A stretch of 64,000 bases of DNA from JBHOQS01 sp042408875. Its GTDB lineage: Bacteria > Chloroflexota > UBA11872 > JBHOQS01. A program made the position numbers and the translations under genes. This document shows positions 1 to 8,433 of the stretch, piece after piece; the stretch's first letter is position 1; every line of letters starts with the position of its first letter. The stretch covers positions 248,001 through 312,000 of the forward strand of contig JBHOQS010000015.1 of assembly GCA_042408875.1 (NCBI GenBank). The letters run 5' to 3'. The notes beneath the pieces were generated by a model. That model was not told where the DNA came from. It did no database searches and worked only from the letters and a program-made list of their open reading frames with translations.

Positions 1-147
1 ATTCGCTTCCAGCCATGGAGTGTGGCTCTGGGCGGGCTGATCTCGCTCACCACAGGAGGGCTCGTGCTTGTGATGAGCGCGGGCAGCATCGGCGCCGCGC
101 TCTGGCGCCGCTGGCACACCAGAACCCACGCTGGGCAGCTCGAGTAG
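1..147 (+). CDS. C-terminal end of a membrane protein (partial)
   Basis: An open frame enters from the left edge in frame 1 and stops at TAG 145-147, giving 48 residues. It holds one hydrophobic stretch of roughly 20-25 residues rich in Gly, Leu and Val, followed by a short basic, His- and Arg-rich tail, as expected for a last transmembrane helix with a cytoplasmic end. The family cannot be recognised from this fragment. An overlapping 67-residue frame beginning at base 15 has Arg/His-rich composition and looks like a shadow. The spacer to base 384 shows no gene or clear terminator. Confidence 0.45.
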   Translation: MRFQPWSVALGGLISLTTGGLVLVMSAGSIGAALWRRWHTRTHAGQLE

Positions 148-384
148 AGCTGCCCCACGTGGGAACCACTCACTTCTCACTTCCTCCCCTGCATGGTTCA
201 GGGGCAGGCCGCTCCTAATAACTAGTAACCTGGACACGCTTGCCTGTGGGACACAAGCATAACTCCCATGGGCCCGGTGAGGGGGTTAAGGAGCAAGGCC
301 ACTACTTCAGTCCAGTAGATGTTGGGGCTGCACAGTGAGACGCAGTCCGTCCCTGCGCCCCAACTCACAGGGCTAGAGCGGGCT

Positions 385-1284
385 TCAGACCATCGGCCGG
401 TGCTGCGCTTCCTCGCGGGACCGCTGCTGCTCACGCTCCAGGTCGGCTTCGACCTCAGCGCGGATATCCTCCAAACGGATGACCATGCGCTCGACGGTGA
501 GGGTGAGCTCATCCAGGGTGCCATGCGGGGCGATCAGGCCGTAGATCGCTGTGGGCAGGCCGGCCCGCAGCGCCCAGCACACATCGCCGTACGACCAGTG
601 CCACCACTCGCCCCGGTAGTTGGTGAAGCCACCTGCCATCATGGCCTCCCGCAGCATCTGCCGGTTGCGCTGTGCCTCCGGCGAGAGACCAGGCACATTG
701 GCAAAGCGCACGCGCGGCGTGTCCTTCAGCGGCGAGACCATATCCAGTGGCTCACCATCAGGGCCGACGATCGTCACGTCCACAGCAGCGCCGCAGGAAT
801 GGCCCGGTGGGCTGTAGGGCACATCCGGTGGATGGGAAAGCTGGTTGATGCGCCGGCGGATGGTAGCGTAGGACCATTCGGAGTGCTGGCGCTGCAGGCG
901 CAGGAAGTGGCGCCAGTAGCCGCGCGCCTGCGCCCAGATAGGGCGATGCGCCGAGCTAACGCGCAGGCGGTAGCCTGGCGGGAGCGCTGCGGCGGCGCGC
1001 TTGAGCATCTCCGCCGGGGTCTTGCGCAGATACGTCGCTGTGGCATACATCTCCAGTCGCTCGGGCGGGATGGCCAGGATCACCTCGGGACACACCTCCC
1101 GCAGGTCGACCAGCGGCTCGCCGCATTCGACGATCTTGATCCGCCGCTGGAGATGAAGCGGCTCGCCACCAATAGCCCATTCGGGGTACCGGCGGCGCGG
1201 CTGCGCCTGCTCGAGCTGGGCCGGGCCGGCGCTGGAAGGCGCAGAAGACAGCGAAGAAGAGCGAAACGCAGTCGTGTCTACCAT
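385..1284 (-). CDS. VanX-type D-alanyl-D-alanine dipeptidase (peptidase M15D)
   Basis: This is a zinc metallopeptidase-like protein that should cleave D-Ala-D-Ala dipeptide. The VanX/DdpX signatures appear in order: SAHRP with the conserved Arg, GHSCGAAVDVTI carrying the zinc ligands His and Asp, and GEWWHWSYGD with the catalytic Glu and third zinc ligand His. The start at 1284 (MVDTTAF...) is preferred; an upstream in-frame start at 1449 adds a low-complexity extension. At 299 residues it is longer than VanX (about 200), with extra N-terminal and acidic C-terminal segments. No vanH or vanA lies nearby. A Ddl of the D-Ala-D-Ala type is encoded at 18.5 kb, so a role in dipeptide salvage or wall turnover is likelier than glycopeptide resistance (inference). 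Confidence 0.8.
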   Translation of the reverse strand: MVDTTAFRSSSLSSAPSSAGPAQLEQAQPRRRYPEWAIGGEPLHLQRRIKIVECGEPLVDLREVCPEVILAIPPERLEMYATATYLRKTPAEMLKRAAAALPPGYRLRVSSAHRPIWAQARGYWRHFLRLQRQHSEWSYATIRRRINQLSHPPDVPYSPPGHSCGAAVDVTIVGPDGEPLDMVSPLKDTPRVRFANVPGLSPEAQRNRQMLREAMMAGGFTNYRGEWWHWSYGDVCWALRAGLPTAIYGLIAPHGTLDELTLTVERMVIRLEDIRAEVEADLEREQQRSREEAQHRPMV

Positions 1285-1523
1285 ACGTCCGACCTGTGCG
1301 GGCGCAGGCGGGTCTGCGTTCTGCGCGCCCGCACCACCAGTAGGATACCACGCCGGGCACTGCCGCGCTCGCATCTGGCACGCCCGACTGGCCTGCTGCG
1401 AGACCGCTGGCCGCCGGGGTATACTGAAAAAACTATGCCTGAAAAGCAACGCCGGGAGGGCCCCTCAGGGCGGTGGCGCCCGCGAACCGTCGCGGACAGT
1501 GCCGGAAAAACGAAGCAGTAGCT

Positions 1524-3014
1524 ATGCAAGTACGCATGCAGCACGAGACCACAGAGCCCCAGGAAGTCCTGTACGGACCGCCTGCGCCACTGGTCGGGGG
1601 AGGGCCGGGTCCTGAGCCGCTCTCCAGCGTGGGCCGGCTGGTGTGGCGCATCGCCTGGCCGGCCATTCTGGAGAACCTGCTCCAGACCGCGCTCGGCATC
1701 GTTGACCTCCTGATGGTCAGCCGCCTGGGCGCGCCGGCCGTGGCGGGCGTCGGCACCGCCGTGCAGCTCACGTTCCTGCTGATCTCCGTGATGAGCGCCA
1801 TCACCGTGGGTGCGATGGTGCTCATCGCCCACGCCACCGGCGCCCGCCGGCCCGAGCGTGCCACGGAGGTGGCGCGCCAGGCGCTGCTGCTCGGGCTGCT
1901 GCTGAGCGTTGCTGCCACAGCCATCGGCGTGCCGCTGAGCGAGCCTGCTGTGCGGCTCCTGGGCGTGACCGGCGAGGTGGCCAGGATCGGTGGCGATTAC
2001 CTGCGCATCGTGATGGCGTTCTCGCTGGTGCTGATCTGGCAGCTCACTGCCGGGGCACTGCTGCGCGGCGCCGGGGACTCCCGCACCCCGCTCGCCGCCG
2101 CGCTCGCCGGCAACGTGCTCAACGCGGTGCTGGCGTACGGGCTGATCTTCGGCCACTTTGGCCTGCCGCAGCTCGGTGCAGCCGGCAGCGCCTGGGCGGC
2201 CACGGCCGGCCGCCTGCTCGGCCTGCTCATCCTGGCGCGCGTGCTGCTGAGCCGCCGTGGCGCCGTCACCCTGCGCGGCAGCCTCTCCTGGCGTGTGGAG
2301 CCGGGCCTGGCGATCGAGGTGCTCCGGCTGGGCCTGCCGGCGATGCTCGAGCAGGTGCTCATCTCGCTCGCCTTCACCACGTTCACGGCAATCGTGGCCA
2401 CGCTCGGCACGCAGGCGCTGGCGGCACAGCGGATCGCCTTTAACGCCCTCTCGCTCTCCTTCCTGCCCGGCTTCGGCTTCGCCATTGCCACGACGACAGT
2501 GGTCGGGATGAGCTTGGGCGGCGGGCGCCCTGATCGGGCTCGCCGCGCCGTGGGCTTTGCTTTGCGCGCAGCCATGCTCTGGATGGGCACCATCGGCGTG
2601 TGTTACTTCTTCCTGGGCGTCCAGGTCCTGCGCCTCTTCTCCGACGATCCGCTGGTCATTGCCCAGGGCGCGGCCAGTCTAAAGAGCATCGCGCTAGCGC
2701 AGCCGGCCTGGGCCATCGGCATGGTCCTGTCAGGTGCCCTGCGCGGCGCAGGCGACACGCGCTTCCCCATGCTGGCGAACGCCGGGAGCTTCTGGCTCGG
2801 CCTCGTTCCCCTCTCGTTCATCTTCATCCGTCTTCTTGGCCTGGACCTGCCCTGGGGGTTCGCTGCAGCGATCGCGCAGGCGGTGCTCGGCGTCACGCTC
2901 AACGTCTGGCGTTACCGCCACAGCGCCAGCAGATGGCAGGGGCTTGCCACCGTTGCCGAAGCAGACGGGCAGCTCGCTGTGGCCAGCGCGCCAGGCGCCG
3001 CTGGAACGGCTTGA
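1524..3014 (+). CDS. MATE-family multidrug/cation exporter
   Basis: A 496-residue integral membrane protein with about twelve hydrophobic segments in two homologous halves, as in MATE (NorM/DinF) antiporters that export organic cations using Na+ or H+. Family features seen are WPAILENLLQTALGIVDLLMV near the N-terminus and two repeats of the type GALLRGAGDSRTP and GALRGAGDTRFPM, one in each half. The ATG at 1524 is chosen; a GTG at 1473 and an ATG at 1536 are alternatives, and none has a strong ribosome binding site. The gene is divergent from the dipeptidase. Substrate unknown. Confidence 0.85.
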   Translation: MQVRMQHETTEPQEVLYGPPAPLVGGGPGPEPLSSVGRLVWRIAWPAILENLLQTALGIVDLLMVSRLGAPAVAGVGTAVQLTFLLISVMSAITVGAMVLIAHATGARRPERATEVARQALLLGLLLSVAATAIGVPLSEPAVRLLGVTGEVARIGGDYLRIVMAFSLVLIWQLTAGALLRGAGDSRTPLAAALAGNVLNAVLAYGLIFGHFGLPQLGAAGSAWAATAGRLLGLLILARVLLSRRGAVTLRGSLSWRVEPGLAIEVLRLGLPAMLEQVLISLAFTTFTAIVATLGTQALAAQRIAFNALSLSFLPGFGFAIATTTVVGMSLGGGRPDRARRAVGFALRAAMLWMGTIGVCYFFLGVQVLRLFSDDPLVIAQGAASLKSIALAQPAWAIGMVLSGALRGAGDTRFPMLANAGSFWLGLVPLSFIFIRLLGLDLPWGFAAAIAQAVLGVTLNVWRYRHSASRWQGLATVAEADGQLAVASAPGAAGTA

Positions 3015-3045
3015 AAGCTCGACGCTCTCCCGCGATACTGATGAC

Positions 3046-3363
3046 ATGGACCGCCAGGACCGCCCCCTCTATGCACCTGTCATTGGCGAGCCTTCCTCGC
3101 CACATGATACTGGCGCGTCCGGCGAAGCTGCTTCGGCCTGGGCGCTCTTCGCCACGCTCGGCGCGCTGAAGCTGGTCCTGGCGCTGGCCATCGTGGCGAT
3201 GTATCCGACCTACGAGGCGGTCCTGGTGCAAGTGGTGACGAGCTGGCCCTGGCTCGTTGTGCCGGCGATCGTCCTGGCTGCGCTGGTGCTGCTCTGGTAT
3301 CGCCGCCTGCGCGTCCGCGCCCGGCGCAAGCGCCTGCTGGAGGCGGAGTGGCGCGCCGATTGA
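3046..3363 (+). CDS. Small two-helix membrane protein, unknown function
   Basis: A 105-residue protein starting at ATG 3046, 31 bases after the MATE stop, so it may be co-transcribed with that gene. A polar N-terminus of about 30 residues is followed by two hydrophobic helices (around ALFATLGALKLVLALAIV and WLVVPAIVLAALVLLWY) and a strongly basic C-terminus, RRLRVRARRKR. That arrangement suggests a helical hairpin with a cytoplasmic tail. No family is recognised. The longer reading from 2734 overlaps the MATE gene and is not credible before 3046. Confidence 0.6.
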   Translation: MDRQDRPLYAPVIGEPSSPHDTGASGEAASAWALFATLGALKLVLALAIVAMYPTYEAVLVQVVTSWPWLVVPAIVLAALVLLWYRRLRVRARRKRLLEAEWRAD

Positions 3364-3472
3364 GCCTAGCGCGATGGGCGTGCTGTCGGGGTGCTCGGTA
3401 CACCGCGGCTCCGCTGAGAGACCGGCCACCGAGGAACGCGGCCTGGCTGTCGACCGACGTTTGCAGACCAGC

Positions 3473-3498
3473 GTTGTAGACCGAAGTTGTAGACCGAA
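3473..3498. repeat. 13-bp perfect tandem repeat abutting a start codon
   Basis: The 13-mer GTTGTAGACCGAA occurs twice without a gap (3473-3485 and 3486-3498). A third, degenerate copy precedes it at about 3459-3472. The second copy ends directly at the ATG of the DUF983 gene (3499), so the repeat occupies the ribosome-binding region. It is one of several 13-bp-period arrays in this window. Confidence 0.9.
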
Positions 3499-3873
3499 AT
3501 GGAGAGATCGGGGATGCTCCGGTCGGCGTGGCGCCTTTTCGCACGCGGGCTACGGCTGCGCTGCCCGGCCTGCGGTGCCGGGCAGCTCTTTGCCTCCTGG
3601 TTTCGCATGCGTGAGCATTGCCCGATCTGTGGGCTTCGATTCGAGCGCGAGCATGGCTATTACACCGGCGCTATGGGAGTAAACCTGGTCATTACGGAGC
3701 TTGCCGTCGTGCTGGGGACGATCCCGCTCGCCTTCGACACCCGCGTGCCGGTGCTGCCGCTTGTGCTCGGCGCCGCGCTCGCCTCGATCGCGTTACCCTG
3801 TCTATGCTATCCCTACTCCCGTAGTCTGTGGCTGGCGTTTGATCTGCTGGTGAACCCCGGCCGGGATGACTAG
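3499..3873 (+). CDS. DUF983 family zinc-ribbon membrane protein
   Basis: A 124-residue protein matching the DUF983 pattern: a short basic N-terminus, a zinc-ribbon-like pair of cysteine motifs (CPACG near residue 19 and CPICG near residue 41), then EREHGYYTGAMGVN and two transmembrane helices. Length is typical. DUF983 genes are often near cytochrome oxidase or wall genes, but no function is firmly established. The ATG follows the 13-bp tandem repeat directly, leaving no purine-rich ribosome binding site, so initiation may be weak or unusual. Confidence 0.8.
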   Translation: MERSGMLRSAWRLFARGLRLRCPACGAGQLFASWFRMREHCPICGLRFEREHGYYTGAMGVNLVITELAVVLGTIPLAFDTRVPVLPLVLGAALASIALPCLCYPYSRSLWLAFDLLVNPGRDD

Positions 3874-3907
3874 CCCGCCCGGCCGGTGAACTACGATGAT
3901 TCCCATG

Positions 3908-3946
3908 CGTAACATCCCAGTATAACATCCTAGCGTAACATCCTAT
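3908..3946. repeat. Three-copy 13-bp tandem repeat
   Basis: Three adjacent 13-bp units (3908-3920, 3921-3933, 3934-3946) share the core TAACATCC at exactly 13-bp intervals (3910, 3923, 3936). The array lies in the 115-bp spacer between the DUF983 gene and the dehydrogenase, about 40 bp before the dehydrogenase start. Its unit is unrelated in sequence to the array at 3473 but has the same period. Confidence 0.9.
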
Positions 3947-3988
3947 ACGGAGCATACGACCCCTACATGGCATACGAGGAGGGATGCG

Positions 3989-5116
3989 ATGCCGACCGGT
4001 CGCGCTGCCATCTTCAAGGGCCCGGGTATCCCGTTTGAGGTCCGCGAATTCCCGCTGCCTGATGTGGAGCCCGATGCTATCCTCGTGCGGGTCATTATGG
4101 CGAATATCTGCGGCTCCGATCTGCATACCTGGCGCGGCGAGATGCAGCCGCCAGCGCCTATCCATCCCAGCGGGTATGTCACCGGGCACGAGATGGTCGG
4201 ACGAGTGGCTGCTCTAGGTCGGAACATCACCACGGACTCACTGGGCCGCCCGCTCAAAGAGGGCGATCGCGTGGTCTACACCTACTTTTTCCCCTGCGGG
4301 CGCTGCTACGCCTGCCTCGACGGCCTGCCTAACGCCTGCCCGACCCGCTTCACCCGCTTCGGGCCGCGGCGCTCAGATGTCCCGCCCTACTTCATCGGCG
4401 CCTTCGGTGAGTACTACTACCTGCGGCCCGGGCATTATGTCTTTCTGGTGCCTGATGAGCTCTCCGATGAAGTGGTGGCGCCGGTCAACTGTGCCCTGGC
4501 GCAGGTGATGTACGGGCTGGAGCTGGCCGGGCTGCGTGTCGGTGACACGGTGGTGCTGCAAGGTGCCGGAGGGCTAGGACTCAATGCCGCGGCGGTGGCG
4601 AAAGAGATGGGTGCCTCGCTGGTGATCGCTATTGACCAGCTCCCGCAGCGGCTGGCGCTGGCGCGGCGGTTCGGCGCCGACGAGGTGATCTCGCTGCAGG
4701 AGTACCCCACGCCTGAGGCGCGCGTAGAGCGAGTGAAGCAGCTTACCGCCGGGGCAGGCGCCCATATCGTCATGGACCTGGTCGGCGTCCCGGCGGTCAT
4801 TCCCGAGGGTCTGCAGATGCTGCGCATGGGTGGCCGGTACGTCGAGATCGGCTGCATCGCCCCGGGCGAAGTTCGGCTCGATCCCTCGCAGTTGATCTGG
4901 GGCAACCGGCGGATCATCGCCATGACCCACTACCATCCAGCGGTGCTCCCCCGCGCCCTCGAGTTTCTCGTGCGCACCAAGGGGAAGTACCCGTTTGACC
5001 GGACGCTCTCACACAAGTTCCCGCTCGAACAGATCAATGAGGCCTTCGCCCAGGCAGAGTGGCAGCGCACTCATGGCGACCAGACCCAGGTCGTGCGGGC
5101 CTCGCTGGTGATGTAG
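3989..5116 (+). CDS. Zinc-dependent medium-chain alcohol/polyol dehydrogenase
   Basis: A 375-residue MDR-superfamily NAD(P)-dependent dehydrogenase. Seen in order: ICGSD with the catalytic-zinc Cys, GHEMVGRVAALG, the structural-zinc four-cysteine lobe CGRCYACLDGLPNAC, and the Rossmann motif GAGGLGLNAAAVAKEMGAS. The start is well supported: GGAGGGATGCG immediately precedes ATG 3989. The substrate cannot be told from sequence. The two downstream amidohydrolase-fold genes suggest a small catabolic operon oxidising an alcohol or sugar derivative (inference). Full length, no lesions. Confidence 0.88.
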   Translation: MPTGRAAIFKGPGIPFEVREFPLPDVEPDAILVRVIMANICGSDLHTWRGEMQPPAPIHPSGYVTGHEMVGRVAALGRNITTDSLGRPLKEGDRVVYTYFFPCGRCYACLDGLPNACPTRFTRFGPRRSDVPPYFIGAFGEYYYLRPGHYVFLVPDELSDEVVAPVNCALAQVMYGLELAGLRVGDTVVLQGAGGLGLNAAAVAKEMGASLVIAIDQLPQRLALARRFGADEVISLQEYPTPEARVERVKQLTAGAGAHIVMDLVGVPAVIPEGLQMLRMGGRYVEIGCIAPGEVRLDPSQLIWGNRRIIAMTHYHPAVLPRALEFLVRTKGKYPFDRTLSHKFPLEQINEAFAQAEWQRTHGDQTQVVRASLVM

Positions 5117-5182
5117 CGTGCGCTGCACGTGCCATCCTCCTCCGTACGCTGGCCCGGACACCTCGTGAGGCAGCCGGCAGAC

Positions 5183-5971
5183 ATGATCATCGATATGCAT
5201 GTACACACCGCAGCCTATGAGGCAGACTTCACGCCCCAGATGCGCGAGGCGGAGAAGTTCGATGCCCGGCTCGTTGTCGCAGTGCTCTGGCCGGCTGGAC
5301 ACCGCGGCGAGGAGCCATACGATGTCTCGGTCAAGTTCTTCCGCGACGCCAACCGGCAGGCGCTCACCCTGTGCGAGCAGTATCCCCAGCGCGTGCGGGC
5401 ATGGATCTATGTCAACCCGGCGCACACGCGCGCGGCGGTTGAGGAACTCGAGCGCGGGCTGCGGCATCCGGGAGCAGTGGGGCTCAAGCTCTGGGTAGCG
5501 CGGCGCGCTTCCGATCCCTGCCTCGATCCCCTGCTGGAGCTGTGCGCTGCGGAAGGGGTGCCGGTGCTCCAGCATACCTGGGTGAAGACTGGTGGCAACC
5601 TGCCGGGCGAGTCCACGCCGGAGGACCTCCGCCAGGCAGCGCTGCGGCACCCACGCACGACCTTCATCATGGCTCACTGCGGCGGGGACTGGGAGTACGG
5701 CATCAAAGCGGCCCGGGACGCGCCCAACGTCTACGTGGACATCTGCGGCGGCGAGGCCATGCGGGGCTGGACCGAGCGGCTGGTGGCGGCCGTGGGCGTC
5801 GAGCGGGTGGTCTTCGGCACGGACATGCCCGGCCGGTCCTTCCCTTCGCAGCTCGCCAAGGTGCTGGGAGCGCGCCTCTCCGACGCGGACAAGGAGCGCA
5901 TCCTTTTCCGCAACTTCGAGATGATCCTGCAGCAGCGCCGCAGGCCTGGAGGTGTGCCGTGGCTGCCCTGA
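5183..5971 (+). CDS. Amidohydrolase-2 family metal hydrolase/decarboxylase
   Basis: A 262-residue TIM-barrel protein of the amidohydrolase-2 type (PF04909-like). Expected metal ligands are all present: HVH at the N-terminus (MIIDMHVHT), a Lys in GLKLWV, His in VLQHTW, His in IMAHCGG and Asp in FGTDMPG. ATG 5183 is preferred because the HxH strand normally lies within ten residues of the start; GTG 5129 is an alternative. It follows the dehydrogenase by 66 bp and overlaps the next gene by 13 bases, so translation is probably coupled. Substrate unknown. Confidence 0.85.
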   Translation: MIIDMHVHTAAYEADFTPQMREAEKFDARLVVAVLWPAGHRGEEPYDVSVKFFRDANRQALTLCEQYPQRVRAWIYVNPAHTRAAVEELERGLRHPGAVGLKLWVARRASDPCLDPLLELCAAEGVPVLQHTWVKTGGNLPGESTPEDLRQAALRHPRTTFIMAHCGGDWEYGIKAARDAPNVYVDICGGEAMRGWTERLVAAVGVERVVFGTDMPGRSFPSQLAKVLGARLSDADKERILFRNFEMILQQRRRPGGVPWLP

Positions 5972-6762
5972 GTGTCCCGCCCGCGCCCGGCGCGGTGGAC
6001 GTGAACTGCTATCTCGGCCGGTGGGCTTTCCGGCCGGTGACCTGTCCCACCGTGGACTTGCTGCTCGCCGAGCTTGATCGCGCCGGCATTGCGAGCGCGC
6101 TGGTCTCTCCGCTCGACGGCGTGCTGTACAAGGAGCCGATGGCAGCGAACCAGGAGCTGGCCGCGCAGATACAGGCCGCCCCGGATCGGCTCTGGCCCGC
6201 GTGCACCCTCAACCCGGCCTTCCCCGGCTGGGAGCGTGACCTCGACGAGTGCATCAAGTACCTGCGGGCGCGGGCGATCCGGCTGCATCCGAACTACCAT
6301 GGCTACGCGCTGGGAGATCCGCGGGCGCAGGCGCTGGTGCAGGCAGCGGCAAGAGCTGGCCTGCCCGTGCTCGTGGCTGTCGGGCTGGAGGATGTGCGCA
6401 CGCACCACTGGCATATGCAGGTCCCGGACGTGCCTCTGGTCGAGGTAGCGCGCCTTGCGGCTGCGGTGCCGGAGGCGCGCCTGGTCGTCACCGGCGCGAA
6501 CTTTGGCCAGCTCGCCGCCCTGTGGCGCAGCGGTGAGCCAGGCCCCCCGAACCTGTTCGTGGAGATCTCGCGCGTCCAGGGGCCGATTAGCGATGTGGAG
6601 CAGCTCTGCGCCTGCCTCGGCGTCGAGCGCGTGCTGTTTGGCACGAACCTTCCCTTCCACGAGCCGGCTGCTCCCCTGTTGGCGTTGCAGCACGCCAGCC
6701 TCTCTGATGCGGACCGGCTGCGTATCTTCCGCGACAACGCCCTCGCCCTCCTGATCCGGTAG
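5959..6762 (+). CDS. Amidohydrolase-fold paralog lacking metal ligands (candidate pseudoenzyme)
   Basis: A 267-residue protein with the same fold and length as its upstream neighbour. GTG 5959 is preceded by GGAGGTG (5951 region), and the gene overlaps the neighbour by 13 bases. Aligning the two by eye, every metal-ligand position is changed: MHVH becomes VNCY, the His of LQHTW becomes part of VAVGLED, MAHCGG becomes VTGANFG, and FGTDMPG becomes FGTNLPF. The frame is intact and codon use looks normal, so it is not a decaying gene. A non-catalytic partner or regulatory subunit of the upstream enzyme is the simplest reading (inference). Confidence 0.8.
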   Translation: MAALSVPPAPGAVDVNCYLGRWAFRPVTCPTVDLLLAELDRAGIASALVSPLDGVLYKEPMAANQELAAQIQAAPDRLWPACTLNPAFPGWERDLDECIKYLRARAIRLHPNYHGYALGDPRAQALVQAAARAGLPVLVAVGLEDVRTHHWHMQVPDVPLVEVARLAAAVPEARLVVTGANFGQLAALWRSGEPGPPNLFVEISRVQGPISDVEQLCACLGVERVLFGTNLPFHEPAAPLLALQHASLSDADRLRIFRDNALALLIR

Positions 6763-6767
6763 GAGCG

Positions 6768-6819
6768 GTCGAGCTATCCCGCCGAGCTCTCCTGTCGAGC
6801 TATCTCGGTAGAGCACTGT
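6768..6819. repeat. Four-unit degenerate 13-bp tandem array
   Basis: Four consecutive 13-bp units (6768-6780, 6781-6793, 6794-6806, 6807-6819) share the core (T/C)CGAGCT(A/C)TC, the last being most diverged. They fill most of the spacer between the second amidohydrolase-fold gene and the RNase H gene. Confidence 0.8.
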
Positions 6820-6840
6820 AACTTCCTTCGGTGTACTACG

Positions 6841-7356
6841 TTGCAGCAAACGCCGGCAGAAGCGGGCGAGTGCGTTGATCTCAGCAAGGAGCACACAGGT
6901 CTGGTGAACACGGAAGCATTTCCCGACCTCATCGTCTACTGTGATGGTGCTTCGCGGGGCAATCCCGGGCCGGCGGCGTACGGGATCGTCATCGCGACGC
7001 CGGACGGGCGTGAGCTCCTCGCTGAGGGGCGCGCGCTCGGCACGGCAACCAACAATCAGGCTGAGTACATGGCCCTGGAGCGAGCCTTACAGCTCGCTGC
7101 CCAGTTCCAGCCGCGCCGCGTCGAGATACGCCTCGATAGTGAGCTGCTGGTGCGCCAGATGAACGGACGCTATCGCGTTCGCTCCCCACTGCTGGCCCCC
7201 TTGCATGCGCGCGTCCAGGAGCTCGCGCGCCGTTTGCCTGATGTTCGATTTGTGCACGTGCCGCGCACACTCAACGCACGGGCCGACGAGCTGGCGAATG
7301 CCGCGCTGGACCAGGCAGCCCGCCAGCAGCCTGAGCTGCCACGCACCGTCCCATAA
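6841..7356 (+). CDS. rnhA: Ribonuclease HI family protein
   Basis: Cleaves the RNA strand of RNA-DNA hybrids. The four acidic catalytic positions are visible: Asp in YCDGASRGNPGPAAYG, Glu in NNQAEYMAL, Asp in RLDSELLVRQM and Asp in LNARADELAN. This is the short RNase HI form common in Gram-positives and archaea, without the basic protrusion. The first possible start is TTG 6841. GTG 6904 lies closer to the domain, behind AAGGAG at 6886, and would remove a poorly conserved 21-residue leader. The gene stands alone, 69 bp before rsmH. Confidence 0.85.
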   Translation: MQQTPAEAGECVDLSKEHTGLVNTEAFPDLIVYCDGASRGNPGPAAYGIVIATPDGRELLAEGRALGTATNNQAEYMALERALQLAAQFQPRRVEIRLDSELLVRQMNGRYRVRSPLLAPLHARVQELARRLPDVRFVHVPRTLNARADELANAALDQAARQQPELPRTVP

Positions 7357-7425
7357 AGCGAAAGTTGCGGGCCACGCAAGAAAGGGGCCCCAGGCTCTTG
7401 ACGCGCGCAGCGTGAGACACGCACA

Positions 7426-8418
7426 ATGGCGGCATCGCGGAGCCACAACAGCCGGTGGCGCGCGCAGATGGAACAGCCAGAGGACCAGCTGTCTGGCCTG
7501 GCGCATGTGCCTGTGCTGGCCCGGGAGGTTCTGGCATATCTCCAGCCCCGCCCGGGCGGGCGCTACATCGACGCCACGGTGGGCGCAGGCGGTCATGCTG
7601 CGCTGATCCTGGAAGCCAGCGCACCGGGCGGCCGGCTGCTGGGCATCGACGTAGATCCTGCCGCACTCGAACTGGCTCGCCGGCGGCTGGCCCCGTTTGG
7701 CGAACGGGCTATCCTGGTGTGTGCGCGCTTCAGCACCCTGTATGCGGTGGCCCAGGCGCATGGCTTCGTTGGAGTGGATGGGGTCTTGATGGATCTCGGC
7801 GTCTCCTCGATGCAGCTGGAGGACCCCATGCGGGGCTTCTCGTTCCAGCGGACGGGCCCTCTGGATATGCGTATGTCCCCGGAGGGGCCTGTCACTGCCG
7901 CGCAGCTCGTGAACACGCTGGGGGAGCAGGAGCTGGCAGATCTCATCTGGCGCTATGGCGAGGAGCGCCTGGCCCGCCGCATCGCTCGCGCGATCGTAGC
8001 GCGCCGGCGGGTGCGGCCATTCGAGACGACCACCGACCTGGCGGACGTTATCGCCGCAGTCGTGCCACGACGCGGAGGACTGCATCCGGCGACGCGGACC
8101 TTTCAGGCGTTACGCATCGCCGTTAACCGTGAACTCGAGGAGCTGGAGGCAGCGTTGCCTCAGGCGGTACGCCTGCTCCGCCCTGGCGGACGGCTGGTGG
8201 TGATCTCGTTCCACTCGCTTGAAGACCGCATTGTGAAGCAGTTCTTTCGTGCGGCCTCGACTGGTGCGCACCCGCTCCTGCGCGTACTAACTCGTAAGCC
8301 GGTCGTGCCGGCGCAGGACGAGGTGCGGCGCAACCCGCGCAGCCGGAGCGCAAAGATGCGTGTGGCTGAGGCCCTCGACGTCGAGACCTCCAGAGCAGAG
8401 CACCCGACGCAGAGGTGA
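7426..8418 (+). CDS. rsmH: 16S rRNA (cytosine1402-N4)-methyltransferase RsmH
   Basis: SAM-dependent methylation of C1402 in the decoding centre of 16S rRNA; formerly MraW. Seen: the SAM-binding segment YIDATVGAGGHA, GIDVDPAALELA, the family block GVLMDLGVSSMQLEDPMRGFSF, RTFQALRIAVNRELEEL and the C-terminal VVISFHSLEDRIVKQFF. Length 330 is normal. ATG 7426 or ATG 7468 could start it. It opens the division and cell-wall cluster, as is usual; an mraZ gene is not present upstream. Confidence 0.95.
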   Translation: MAASRSHNSRWRAQMEQPEDQLSGLAHVPVLAREVLAYLQPRPGGRYIDATVGAGGHAALILEASAPGGRLLGIDVDPAALELARRRLAPFGERAILVCARFSTLYAVAQAHGFVGVDGVLMDLGVSSMQLEDPMRGFSFQRTGPLDMRMSPEGPVTAAQLVNTLGEQELADLIWRYGEERLARRIARAIVARRRVRPFETTTDLADVIAAVVPRRGGLHPATRTFQALRIAVNRELEELEAALPQAVRLLRPGGRLVVISFHSLEDRIVKQFFRAASTGAHPLLRVLTRKPVVPAQDEVRRNPRSRSAKMRVAEALDVETSRAEHPTQR

Positions 8419-8433
8419 GGGAGGCAGCCACGC

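Noticed and set aside
319..1521. Long 400-residue plus-strand frame opposite the dipeptidase
   Set aside because: It is the antisense shadow of the dipeptidase gene; composition is Arg/His-rich with no family features, while the minus strand shows all M15D motifs.
3473..6819. CRISPR array
   Set aside because: The repeats are 13 bp with no spacers and few copies, and no cas genes are present anywhere in the window.
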